This document shows, in pieces, positions 32,885-40,862 of a DNA stretch of 64,000 bases (positions are counted from its first letter, which is position 1; each line of letters starts with the position of its first letter). This DNA comes from Thiosocius sp963753845. Its GTDB lineage: Bacteria > Pseudomonadota > Gammaproteobacteria > Chromatiales > Chromatiaceae. A program made the position numbers and the translations under genes. A model generated the notes under the pieces. It worked only from the letters and a program-made list of their open reading frames with translations, was not told the origin of the DNA and made no database searches. The stretch covers positions 62,001-126,000 of the forward strand of contig CAVWEI010000002.1 in NCBI GenBank assembly GCA_963753845.1, read 5' to 3'.

Positions 32885-34999
32885 ATGACCGAATCGACCA
32901 CCCAGGATCTCTACAATCTCGACATAGGAGAGCTGGCGCATGGATTGCTAGAAAATTTCAAGAATGTTGAGAACATAATGACGGATTTTTCCAAAGATCA
33001 CGCGCAGTTGGATCTCGATCCGTTCAATCTCGGCGAGCTCTACAGTGAGTGGTTTGCCGCTGCAATTCAGGATCCGCAGAAACTGGCGCAGGCCAATCTA
33101 GAGTTATGGCAAAGCGCTATCCAACTCTGCCAGAGCAGCACCATGGGGTTGCTAGGGTTTGAGGCAGAGCCGGTTATTGAACCGAATAAGGGTGATCGTC
33201 GCTTTCACCACGAAGATTGGGCAAAGGTGCCGATCTTCATGTGCATAAAGCAGTCCTACCTTCTGGTTTCGCAATGGATGCGAAGTGTGGTGGCCGATGT
33301 CGAGGGTCTCGACGATCACACTGCCGAGAAGGTGAAGTTTTTCACAGAGCGATATCTCGACGCGATGTCACCGACCAATTTCGCGATCACCAATCCTGCG
33401 GTATTGGAGAGAATCCGGGAGACCAAGGGCGCTAGTCTGGTTCACGGCCTGAAGAACATGTTGGAGGATCTCGAGCGGGGACAGGGACAACTGAAGATCC
33501 AGATGACCGACACCAGCGCTTTCGAGCTGGGCAAGAATGTTGCCGTAACGCCGGGGAAAGTCGTCTATCAATGCCGCATGTTTCAGCTCATTCAATACGC
33601 GCCTACCACGGAAAAGGTATTCAAGCGGCCGCTATTGGTTGTTCCGCCCTGGATCAACAAGTTCTACATCATGGACCTGCAACCCAAGAACTCGCTACTC
33701 AGGTGGCTGGTCGAGCAGGGTCACACGGTATTCGTCATATCTTGGGTGAACCCGGATGAAAGCTTTAGCGAAATCGGCTTCGAGGATTACCTGAGTGAAG
33801 GCGTACTTCATGCTACCGACATAGTCGAGCAGATAACCGGCGAGAATGAAATCAACGCGATCGGCTATTGCATCGGCGGTACCCTGTTGAGCACCAGCCT
33901 GGCATACATGAAGAGCAAAGGTGACTCTCGCATCAAGAGTTCCACCTACTTCACCACCATGATCGATTTTTCCGAGCCGGGTGAACTAGGCGTTTTCATC
34001 GATGAAGAACAGATCTCCGGTCTGGAGACACAGATGGAAAAAGACGGTTATCTCGAGGGCTCCTCAATGGCTGCTGCTTTCAACATGATGCGCGCCAATG
34101 ACCTTATCTGGTCTTTCTATATCAACAACTATCTGCTTGGAAACGACCCGCGTCCTTTCGATCTGCTCTATTGGAATTCTGATTCCACACGCTTGCCGGC
34201 CAAGATGCACAGTTGGTACCTGCGCAATATGTACCTGGAAAATCGCTTGTACAAAGGGGAACTAACGGTTGATGACACACCTATCGATCTGACCACTATC
34301 GATATCCCGTGCTGTTTCGTTTCCGCTGTCGAGGATCATATTGCGCCCTGGAAATCGACCTATTCGGGGGCCCAGCGTTTCTCGGGCCCGGTACGTTTTA
34401 TACTCGGCGGATCCGGCCATATCGCCGGTATTATCAATCCTCCAGAGCCCGGGAAATACGATTACCGCGTTATCGATGGGTTGGTATCGAATCCGGATGA
34501 ATGGGCTGCCGGTGCTGAAAAACATGCCGGCTCCTGGTGGCCAGAGTGGCAACGCTGGATAGAGCCGATGACCGGGGGTTTGGTTGAAGCGCGTCAACCC
34601 GGCGACGGTAAATTCAAAGCACTGGAAGAAGCGCCTGGCTCTTACGTCAAGGCCCGTATCGGAGAACAAGCCGTCGCGCCTTTCCCTGCGCCGGTTGCTG
34701 TGGAAAAAGCAGCGGTGCCCAGGGTTAAGAAGCCTTCGGCAAAAACAATATCAGTGGAAAAGGCCAGGACAACAAAAGCTGTTGCTGAGCCCGGAGTAGT
34801 CGATGACTTAACTGCAATAACCGGCATTGGACCCAAGTTGGCCTCTGTATTGCATAATAAGGGAATCACCAGCTATGCAGCGCTGGCGTCGATGACGGCT
34901 GATGAAATAAAGACTCGGCTGTTGACCGAAGGATCAGGTTACGCCAGATACGATACGTCAGGTTGGCCTGCAGAGGCGAAACGGCTAAGCAGTGAGTAA
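32885..34999 (+). CDS. phaC: Polyhydroxyalkanoate synthase with C-terminal helix-hairpin-helix domain
   Basis: The first 590 residues are a class I-type PHA synthase: the lipase-like box GYCIGG places the nucleophile cysteine at 329, the aspartate is in SAVEDHIAPW and the histidine in GGSGHIAGIINPP. It polymerises hydroxyacyl-CoA. Unusually, about 110 residues follow: an alanine/proline/lysine-rich linker (residues 600-640) and a helix-hairpin-helix unit DDLTAITGIGPKLASVLHNKGI (about 640-682) of the kind seen in DNA-binding and some ribosomal or granule-linked proteins. The ATG at 32885 begins MTESTTQDLYNLD; the frame runs open 62 codons upstream with unlikely composition. Confidence 0.94.
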   Translation: MTESTTQDLYNLDIGELAHGLLENFKNVENIMTDFSKDHAQLDLDPFNLGELYSEWFAAAIQDPQKLAQANLELWQSAIQLCQSSTMGLLGFEAEPVIEPNKGDRRFHHEDWAKVPIFMCIKQSYLLVSQWMRSVVADVEGLDDHTAEKVKFFTERYLDAMSPTNFAITNPAVLERIRETKGASLVHGLKNMLEDLERGQGQLKIQMTDTSAFELGKNVAVTPGKVVYQCRMFQLIQYAPTTEKVFKRPLLVVPPWINKFYIMDLQPKNSLLRWLVEQGHTVFVISWVNPDESFSEIGFEDYLSEGVLHATDIVEQITGENEINAIGYCIGGTLLSTSLAYMKSKGDSRIKSSTYFTTMIDFSEPGELGVFIDEEQISGLETQMEKDGYLEGSSMAAAFNMMRANDLIWSFYINNYLLGNDPRPFDLLYWNSDSTRLPAKMHSWYLRNMYLENRLYKGELTVDDTPIDLTTIDIPCCFVSAVEDHIAPWKSTYSGAQRFSGPVRFILGGSGHIAGIINPPEPGKYDYRVIDGLVSNPDEWAAGAEKHAGSWWPEWQRWIEPMTGGLVEARQPGDGKFKALEEAPGSYVKARIGEQAVAPFPAPVAVEKAAVPRVKKPSAKTISVEKARTTKAVAEPGVVDDLTAITGIGPKLASVLHNKGITSYAALASMTADEIKTRLLTEGSGYARYDTSGWPAEAKRLSSE

Positions 35000-35028
35000 G
35001 CCGCCCGTGGGTAGTTAGTTGTGCCGAC

Positions 35029-35055
35029 GCAGGCCGGAGATCTTCTCCGGCCTGC
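35029..35055 (+). terminator. Probable terminator after phaC
   Basis: GCAGGCCGGAGA (35029-35040) and TCTCCGGCCTGC (35044-35055) form a perfect 12-bp stem with a three-base loop, 30 bases after the phaC stop. Only a weak T-rich tract (GCTGTTCTG) follows. Confidence 0.7.
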
Positions 35056-35236
35056 GCTGTTCTGAATAATAGCTTTCCGCTGTGGGGGAAATCCCACATC
35101 CCGCATGGCTCTGATTATGCGGGTAGGGTCAGACCGAGGTAGCGATTCCAACTCGCGCCTATCGTCATCGTTTTTGTCGGTCCCCAAGCGCCATACCGGC
35201 AATGGGTCGTATTGGTCGGTCGTGGGGCGTTTGATT

Positions 35237-36430
35237 TCATGCGTTTTGCGATGCATCGGAAACATGCAGGCGCATATTGGCGAAGTCCAAGTGCATTCGG
35301 GTATCGCGAAGCATGTCATGACCGATCAGGCCATTGATTCGGAAACCCAAGGTCGACTCGATGGACAGGGAGTCCAGCAACAAGCCTTTCACGTTGCGCC
35401 GCTCAAACGAACCCAGACGGAGCGCGTTGGCGTGGGCACCCGTACCGGCGATCTTTCCACCGCCCCCGACGCCCACAAGCGGCTCATGCGCGCCCGAATC
35501 CACTCCCAGATCGGGCGCCCGGGTCGCCGACACAGCGAAAGCGCCACCCGTCATCCCGGTGTCGAGGAAGACCAACGCTTGGCCAAGTGCGGGAAAATCC
35601 ATATGGCTCAACAGCATCCAGTTTTCTGCCAGCCAAATGGGTACGCCTTCATTCATTGACCGACGATCATCGGGTGGCTGCAGACTCAGTAGACCAGCCT
35701 GATAATCCAACGCGCAGTCGAACAGAGACATCACCCGAATGCCGAGGATGCCGTGAATCGTCAGGTCGTGGTACCAATCGCCGAACACAGCCTGCAGATC
35801 CAACACCTGGACTGGCACGTCGTGGATGAGGGTGTCTCGCAGCTTCAACTGTTCCGCATGGCCGTGGGTTACCTGTGCATGCTGGCCACCGGCAAAATGC
35901 CGCCACTCTTGTCCGCCAAGCCGGACCCCGGCGGACACGGAGAACGATGAATCCAGAACGCAATCTCCGGCCCCGGTATCGATGACCAGGTTGGCCGCCA
36001 CGCCATTGACCTCTGCCCTGACGACCGGCAGTGGATCCGAACTGATCCAGGCGAGATCGCTACCAAGCAGCGGGGCGCCCAGTCGCATGATTGCGAGATC
36101 GGCCATTGCGGCCAGGGTGCCAGCAAGGCCGTCACGGCCGAGCTGCTGGAAGCACAAGGCGGCAGGGCCAAGATCACCGACGCGGCAATAGGCCTCGCCA
36201 AGATGCGACAAGACCTCTCGCTTTCGATAACCATTCTCGAGTGCGGTGGAAAGCCGGGTCACGGCAGTCTCCGGCTCGTTGGCGATCAGATCCAGGTAAC
36301 CAAGCCGAGCCTGGATGTCCATGCGCTCGGGATGGCGGTCCAACAGCGTCCGGTAGGCCTCCGTCGCCTGCTGGAACCGCCCGTCCCTGAACAGCATCGC
36401 GGCCCGGCGCTCGATCTCAGCGCTGGCCAT
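35237..36430 (-). CDS. TPR-linked, two-lobed retropepsin/pepsin-like aspartic protease
   Basis: From the ATG at 36430 the product is 397 residues. Residues 1-110 are TPR-like helices (MLFRDGRFQQATEAYRTLL, SHLGEAYCRVGDLGPAALCF). Two aspartic protease lobes follow, each with a catalytic motif: VIDTGAGDCVLD (about 149) and FLDTGMTGGAF (about 288). Lobe-closing ILGI and LIGHD segments also match. Two complete active-site motifs in one chain mimic eukaryotic pepsins, whereas most bacterial relatives have one. No signal peptide is visible, so it may be cytoplasmic. The frame opens at a TTG at 36487. Confidence 0.85.
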   Translation of the reverse strand: MASAEIERRAAMLFRDGRFQQATEAYRTLLDRHPERMDIQARLGYLDLIANEPETAVTRLSTALENGYRKREVLSHLGEAYCRVGDLGPAALCFQQLGRDGLAGTLAAMADLAIMRLGAPLLGSDLAWISSDPLPVVRAEVNGVAANLVIDTGAGDCVLDSSFSVSAGVRLGGQEWRHFAGGQHAQVTHGHAEQLKLRDTLIHDVPVQVLDLQAVFGDWYHDLTIHGILGIRVMSLFDCALDYQAGLLSLQPPDDRRSMNEGVPIWLAENWMLLSHMDFPALGQALVFLDTGMTGGAFAVSATRAPDLGVDSGAHEPLVGVGGGGKIAGTGAHANALRLGSFERRNVKGLLLDSLSIESTLGFRINGLIGHDMLRDTRMHLDFANMRLHVSDASQNA

Positions 36431-36664
36431 CGCTGGCGTGACCTCGGATAAATCGGATGTCGGGTCTCTCAGCTCGATGTCCTCCAAAACCCCTGAATCA
36501 TCCGCTGAAACTTCCTGGGTTCAAACCCAGAAGTCGTCCCGTTTAGGGTTGTCCGTTTGAGACCTGCACAAGCAGGCACTTGCGTTACCCCGCATAGACT
36601 TCCGCTATCCTCGCGTCACGAAGAAACTATTTCTCTTTGCTTTGCTGTGCAACTCAACGAAACC

Positions 36665-37086
36665 GGTCCACCCTCAAAAAATTACCCTTGGAGGGCCCAG
36701 AAAGCTGAGCCATGACCGCCCACCCTCACCGGAACCCGGCCGGAAACATGCAGCCAAAATCCGCCGCACCATATCTTTATCGATGTCGACACCGAATGCC
36801 TTGTTGGTCTGCTTGTGATTCAGGGCATCCGAGTCGTGGATTTTTTCGTTTCATTTCGACGGTCGCCCGAACAAGTTCTCGAGATGGGCCCTTGGGCCCT
36901 GGCTTGCTCTTCTTGCGCGCCGAGTACAGCCATTGATATCTGCACTTTGCCAGTGCTTTGTGGAAATGCAATGACGTTGAAGTCTGATTCTTCATGGACG
37001 TGCAGGGCAGGGGGCTTTCGTTCCGGAACAGGACTACCTAGATTGCCCGATTCAGGTAACAATCAGGAATTCGCCAGCCACAGGAA
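36665..37086 (-). mobile_element. Decayed rve-type insertion sequence, remnant 2
   Basis: Leftward translation gives CRYQWLYSARKKSKPGPKGP, VEMKRKNPRLGCP and, in a shifted frame, KAFGVDIDKDMVRRILA and GRSWLSFLG: the N-terminal half of an rve-type transposase with a frameshift after LGCP. The outer end (GATTGCCCGATTCAGGTAAC and GAATTCGCCAGCCACAG, to 37083) matches remnants 1 and 3. The rest of the 744-bp gap (36431-37174) contains only a short hairpin at 36515-36530. Confidence 0.8.
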
Positions 37087-37174
37087 GGGTGGAGGGTGAG
37101 GATTAATTCTTTTCAGAATCGGACGCTTTAACTTGTGGTTCTCGGGCGGATAATCAATTATTCGGCATACGGCT

Positions 37175-39283
37175 ATGAAAACAACAGCGCTGACAAGGAA
37201 CCTCAACGACACGGTGGTCGGCCTGGTGCTGCTGTCGATAGGTTTGCTGGTCGCTTGTGGCGTGGCTCAGGCCGGGAGTGGTGATTCACCCTTTCCGCGC
37301 CCACCTGAAATAAAGAAGGCCGTAGATTTCTGGACGCGGGTTTACACGGAAGTCGATTCAAACAGCGGTTTCGTTCACGACGATCGGGAGCTGAATGTCG
37401 TTTACGAAGTGTACCCGCTATCGTCCAGTGCCAGTCCCAGGCGGCAACACCGCAGCATTCGGAACCGAATACGTCATTACGAGAAACTGCTGACAAAGAT
37501 CGCCGGGATGCCCGAGGCGGATCTCAGCCCGGAAGAGCGCCGTGTCAGGCGCCTGTGGGGAGAGGATGTCTCTCAATCGCAACTCAGAGACGCGGCAAAA
37601 AGGGTTCGGTTTCAACGTGGACAGTCCGATCGAATGATCAAAGGCCTGAAGCGTGCTGCCACATACGAAAAGAGAATCCGCGAAATCCTGCGGCACAAAG
37701 GTGTGCCAGAACAGCTTGCCGCGCTTCCACATGTCGAATCCTCCTACAATCCCGGCGTTCGATCCAAGGCGGGGGCGGCCGGGCTCTGGCAGATCATGCC
37801 CGCCACGGGGCGGCGTTACCTGCGGGTGAACGACGTGCTGGACGAACGCCTCGACCCTTACAAGGCGACGACTGCGGCAGCCCAGTTGCTGAAACACAAC
37901 TATTCAGTGTTGAAAAGCTGGCCGCTTGCCATCACTGCATACAACCATGGGTTGTCCGGTGTGCGCCGCGCGGTTCGGAAAACCGGTACCACGGATATCG
38001 ACACCATTGTCCGACAATACAATGGGCGGGCGTTCAAATTTGCATCGCGTAACTTTTATGCGGCTTTTCTTGCCGCTTATGATGTTTCTGCCAGCCGCCG
38101 GGCGGAGTTCAAGCAGAACAGTGCCTCCAGCACTCCAGTCGTTGCGCTGAATGCGTATATGCCCGCCGCGGCGATAACCGAAGGGTTCGGCATCGATGAG
38201 CGACTGCTCAAGGAACATAATCCGGACCTCGGGGCGGCCGTCTGGAGTGGAGAAAAATACATTCCGAAGTCCTATCAGTTGCGCATCCCGGTCAAGCAGG
38301 ACGCCGCGGTCCTGCAAGCGCGGGTGGCCCTGCTTGAACAGCAATCGGGACAGGCGAAGCAAGTGCCTGACCTCTTTTATCGCGTAAAAAGCGGCGACAA
38401 TCTGGACGGAATAGCACGCCGCTACGATACCTCGATCGATACCTTGATGGCGATGAACAGCCTGCGCAGTCGTCATCGAATCAACGCGGGGCAGGTACTG
38501 CGTATCCCCAAGAAAGACGAAGTCCCGGCCGCCACGCCCCTGATCACTGCATCGCCCGCCAAAAAAACGATTGAGCCTGCCCGGCAGGCTGCTGCGATCG
38601 CGAGCGGCGCACGGATAGGGCCCGGAGCGGTGGTCGCGCATATGCCCGAATCCGCCTCTTTGTCGTCGAAAAGCAATCAGCAGGTCGATGTCGCGACGGA
38701 CGGGGCGATGGATAGCCCGCCAGAGACGGAAGAGCCAGCGAGCGAAGAAAACGAAACCGTGGCAATCGCGCAATCAGATCTTGCGGCCGATCCGGCGGAC
38801 TACGAGGTAGCCGAAGATGACACGATCGAGGTCCAGGTCGGGGAAACGCTGGGGCACTATGCGCACTGGCTGAATCTGCCGACTCAACAACTGCGCGACC
38901 TCAACGGCCTGAGCTACGGTCAACAGGTCATCGTCGGCAGACGTATACGCCTCGGGTACTCGAAGGTGCAGGCAGCGGCGTTTGAGCAGAAACGCAGGGA
39001 TTTTCACACCGGAATTCAGAATCGATTTTTCGAGAAGCACCGGATCGTCGACGTCAAAGACCATGTGCTCAAAGAAGGCGACAGCCTTTGGGAACTGTCG
39101 ACGCAGACCTATCAGGTACCGTTCTGGTTGCTGCGACAATACAATCCGGATCTGACCTCGGATACGGTATTGGCGTTGTCCGGTTCCCTGCGTGTGCCGG
39201 TCGTTCGGCTCAACGACGACAACACCACGTCGCGTTCTGACCCGATCTCCACCACCTCGCAGCAATTGGCGGGTCTGGATTGA
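37175..39283 (+). CDS. mltD: MltD-like lytic murein transglycosylase with three LysM domains
   Basis: The 702-residue protein has a lipobox LVAC (cysteine 28), an SLT domain with the catalytic glutamate in LPHVESSYNP, then AGAAGLWQIMPATGRRY and ITAYNHG, the usual MltD motifs. Three LysM repeats follow: YRVKSGDNLDGIARRYD, EVQVGETLGHYAHWLN and HVLKEGDSLWELSTQTY, the last near the C-terminus. It would cleave peptidoglycan glycan strands with 1,6-anhydro product formation, anchored in the outer membrane. The low-complexity segment around residues 460-530 links LysM 1 and 2. Confidence 0.94.
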   Translation: MKTTALTRNLNDTVVGLVLLSIGLLVACGVAQAGSGDSPFPRPPEIKKAVDFWTRVYTEVDSNSGFVHDDRELNVVYEVYPLSSSASPRRQHRSIRNRIRHYEKLLTKIAGMPEADLSPEERRVRRLWGEDVSQSQLRDAAKRVRFQRGQSDRMIKGLKRAATYEKRIREILRHKGVPEQLAALPHVESSYNPGVRSKAGAAGLWQIMPATGRRYLRVNDVLDERLDPYKATTAAAQLLKHNYSVLKSWPLAITAYNHGLSGVRRAVRKTGTTDIDTIVRQYNGRAFKFASRNFYAAFLAAYDVSASRRAEFKQNSASSTPVVALNAYMPAAAITEGFGIDERLLKEHNPDLGAAVWSGEKYIPKSYQLRIPVKQDAAVLQARVALLEQQSGQAKQVPDLFYRVKSGDNLDGIARRYDTSIDTLMAMNSLRSRHRINAGQVLRIPKKDEVPAATPLITASPAKKTIEPARQAAAIASGARIGPGAVVAHMPESASLSSKSNQQVDVATDGAMDSPPETEEPASEENETVAIAQSDLAADPADYEVAEDDTIEVQVGETLGHYAHWLNLPTQQLRDLNGLSYGQQVIVGRRIRLGYSKVQAAAFEQKRRDFHTGIQNRFFEKHRIVDVKDHVLKEGDSLWELSTQTYQVPFWLLRQYNPDLTSDTVLALSGSLRVPVVRLNDDNTTSRSDPISTTSQQLAGLD

Positions 39284-39569
39284 CGGAGTGTCGTCAACCC
39301 GGGTAGGCGGGCAGCGGTATCACCCTGCGGGTGGTATCCGACTGAAAGTACCTCTTTGCCATGCGGTTTTGATATGGGTGTAGTTCGTCGGCAGCTTGTG
39401 CGGCCTTGACACCAACCATGCAGTATTTGTGTGACCTGTGTCATCTTGGCAGCCGAGCATTGTCGGTAGCATGCATTTCAGGCGGGGGTCTCCCGAGGAG
39501 GCCTTCGCAGCCCTTGGACAGGTCTTCCCTGAACAAGGCCTCATTCGCAGATTACAGGAGTATGAAGGT

Positions 39570-39944
39570 ATGAAGGCTATCATCGTTGCTTTTGGGCTTG
39601 TGGCAGGTTTCGGCTTTGCCGGTACAGCAGTCGCTGACGACAGCGGCTGTGTAGTTCACTATGTGCGGACCGCATGTCAGGGACAGGAGGCCGTGTCGTT
39701 CAAGAAGTGTGACGGCCAAGCGGAATGCGACAAGACGAAACCCGCGGATTCGGCCGAAGCCTGTGCCGCTGCTGCGCTGAAGTCGTGCGCGAATTCGCGA
39801 CTCGATATCACCAAATACAAGGTGATCACAGCAAAGTACAACGGTCAGGACCTGACGGGTGGCTTCGACGTCGAGGGAAATGCCGATGCGGCCGGCATGA
39901 ATTTCTGCGACAAGAATCGTCCGGACCTCAACAAGTGCGACTGA
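39570..39944 (+). CDS. Small secreted cysteine-rich protein, function unknown
   Basis: From the ATG at 39570 the product is 124 residues with a signal peptide (MKAIIVAFGLVAGFGFAGTAVA, cleavage before DDSG) and eight cysteines in the mature part (SGCVVHY, TACQGQ, KKCDGQAECDK, EACAAA, KSCANS, NFCDKN, KCD), suggesting several disulfides. I recognise no family. AGGAG lies upstream. The frame continues 44 codons upstream but with an unlikely composition. It stands alone downstream of mltD. Confidence 0.75.
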   Translation: MKAIIVAFGLVAGFGFAGTAVADDSGCVVHYVRTACQGQEAVSFKKCDGQAECDKTKPADSAEACAAAALKSCANSRLDITKYKVITAKYNGQDLTGGFDVEGNADAAGMNFCDKNRPDLNKCD

Positions 39945-39979
39945 CCGGCAGGCCTGATATCCAGTTGTGACCGGGGACT

Positions 39980-40008
39980 GACCGGCCGCCATGGTGCTGC
40001 GGCCGGTC
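39980..40008 (+). terminator. Hairpin in the 447-bp gap before the molybdenum hydroxylase genes
   Basis: GACCGGCCGC (39980-39989) pairs perfectly with GCGGCCGGTC (39999-40008) 35 bases after the small secreted protein gene, without a T-run. The rest of 39945-40391 holds nothing I can support apart from the GGGAG ribosome-binding site of the next gene. Confidence 0.55.
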
Positions 40009-40391
40009 ATGTCGGGCAGTTGGATGACTGATGGATTCCCCGGTTCGGGTGCAGTACCCGCTCGATTCGCCTGCTGGCAGATAGAAGTGCGCATCCGCCT
40101 TTGGCAGGTAGTCTACTGGCTTATAGCCCGAGGGCAGGGCAGCTGTTTTCGGCGGAATCGAGCCTATACCCCTGACGGGCAGGGACCCTGTTGGCGGACG
40201 ATTTTCCGTAGTGCAGATTCCAGCGCTTACTCGGCACCGTACTACAATCACCTGGGGCACCGGATAGACGCTTTGTCCATACTGCGTTCGGGATTGATTT
40301 TTGCGGAGCGCATTGCATGATTTCGCCAGTCGCGTGGCATCTGCATGGCGCCCCGCGTATCGCAATACCTTTGTAGAAAGGGAGTCCACAG

Positions 40392-40862
40392 ATGGCCAAA
40401 CTGAATATCAATGGCGAACCGGTAGACGTCGACGTCGATGGATCTACGCCCCTGTTATGGGTTCTGCGCGAGCAGCTGGGTCTCACCGGCACCAAATACA
40501 GCTGCGGTATCGGGGTATGCGGTGCCTGTACCGTGCTCATCGACGGTGAAGCAGTGCGTTCATGTGTCGTGCCAGTCGCCGCCGTTTCGGCATCGCAGAA
40601 GGTAGTCACCATCGAGGGACTGTCACCCGACGGCAGTCACCCAGTGCAACAGGCGTGGGAAGAGCTGGATGTGCCGCAGTGTGGCTACTGCCAGCCGGGC
40701 ATCATCATGAGCGTAGTTGCCCTGCTCAACGCGAATCCGACGCCAAACGACGCGGACATCGATGCCCAGCTGACCAATATTTGCCGCTGCGGCACGTTCA
40801 GCCGTGTACGTCGCGGCATCCACCTTGCTGTCGAGCGCAACAGTCAGGGGAGCAAGGCATGA
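40392..40862 (+). CDS. 2Fe-2S subunit of an isoquinoline 1-oxidoreductase-type molybdenum hydroxylase
   Basis: The 156-residue protein has the two ferredoxin clusters of the xanthine oxidase family small subunit. The plant-type cluster cysteines are in YSCGIGVCGACTV and VRSCVVP, and the second cluster in CGYCQPGIIM and NICRCGTF. It passes electrons from the molybdopterin subunit to the acceptor. GGGAG precedes the ATG. It overlaps the large subunit gene by four bases (ATGA), so the pair is coupled. Two-subunit enzymes of this type (IorAB-like) lack the FAD subunit and often feed cytochromes c. Confidence 0.96.
   Translation: MAKLNINGEPVDVDVDGSTPLLWVLREQLGLTGTKYSCGIGVCGACTVLIDGEAVRSCVVPVAAVSASQKVVTIEGLSPDGSHPVQQAWEELDVPQCGYCQPGIIMSVVALLNANPTPNDADIDAQLTNICRCGTFSRVRRGIHLAVERNSQGSKA

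Noticed and set aside
36515..36530. CTGGGTTCAAACCCAG hairpin resembling a tRNA T-arm
   Set aside because: No acceptor, D or anticodon arms can be built around it, so it is not a tRNA.
39991..40320. 109-codon plus-strand frame in the gap before the molybdenum hydroxylase
   Set aside because: No start signal, tryptophan/arginine-rich shadow-like composition and no domain.
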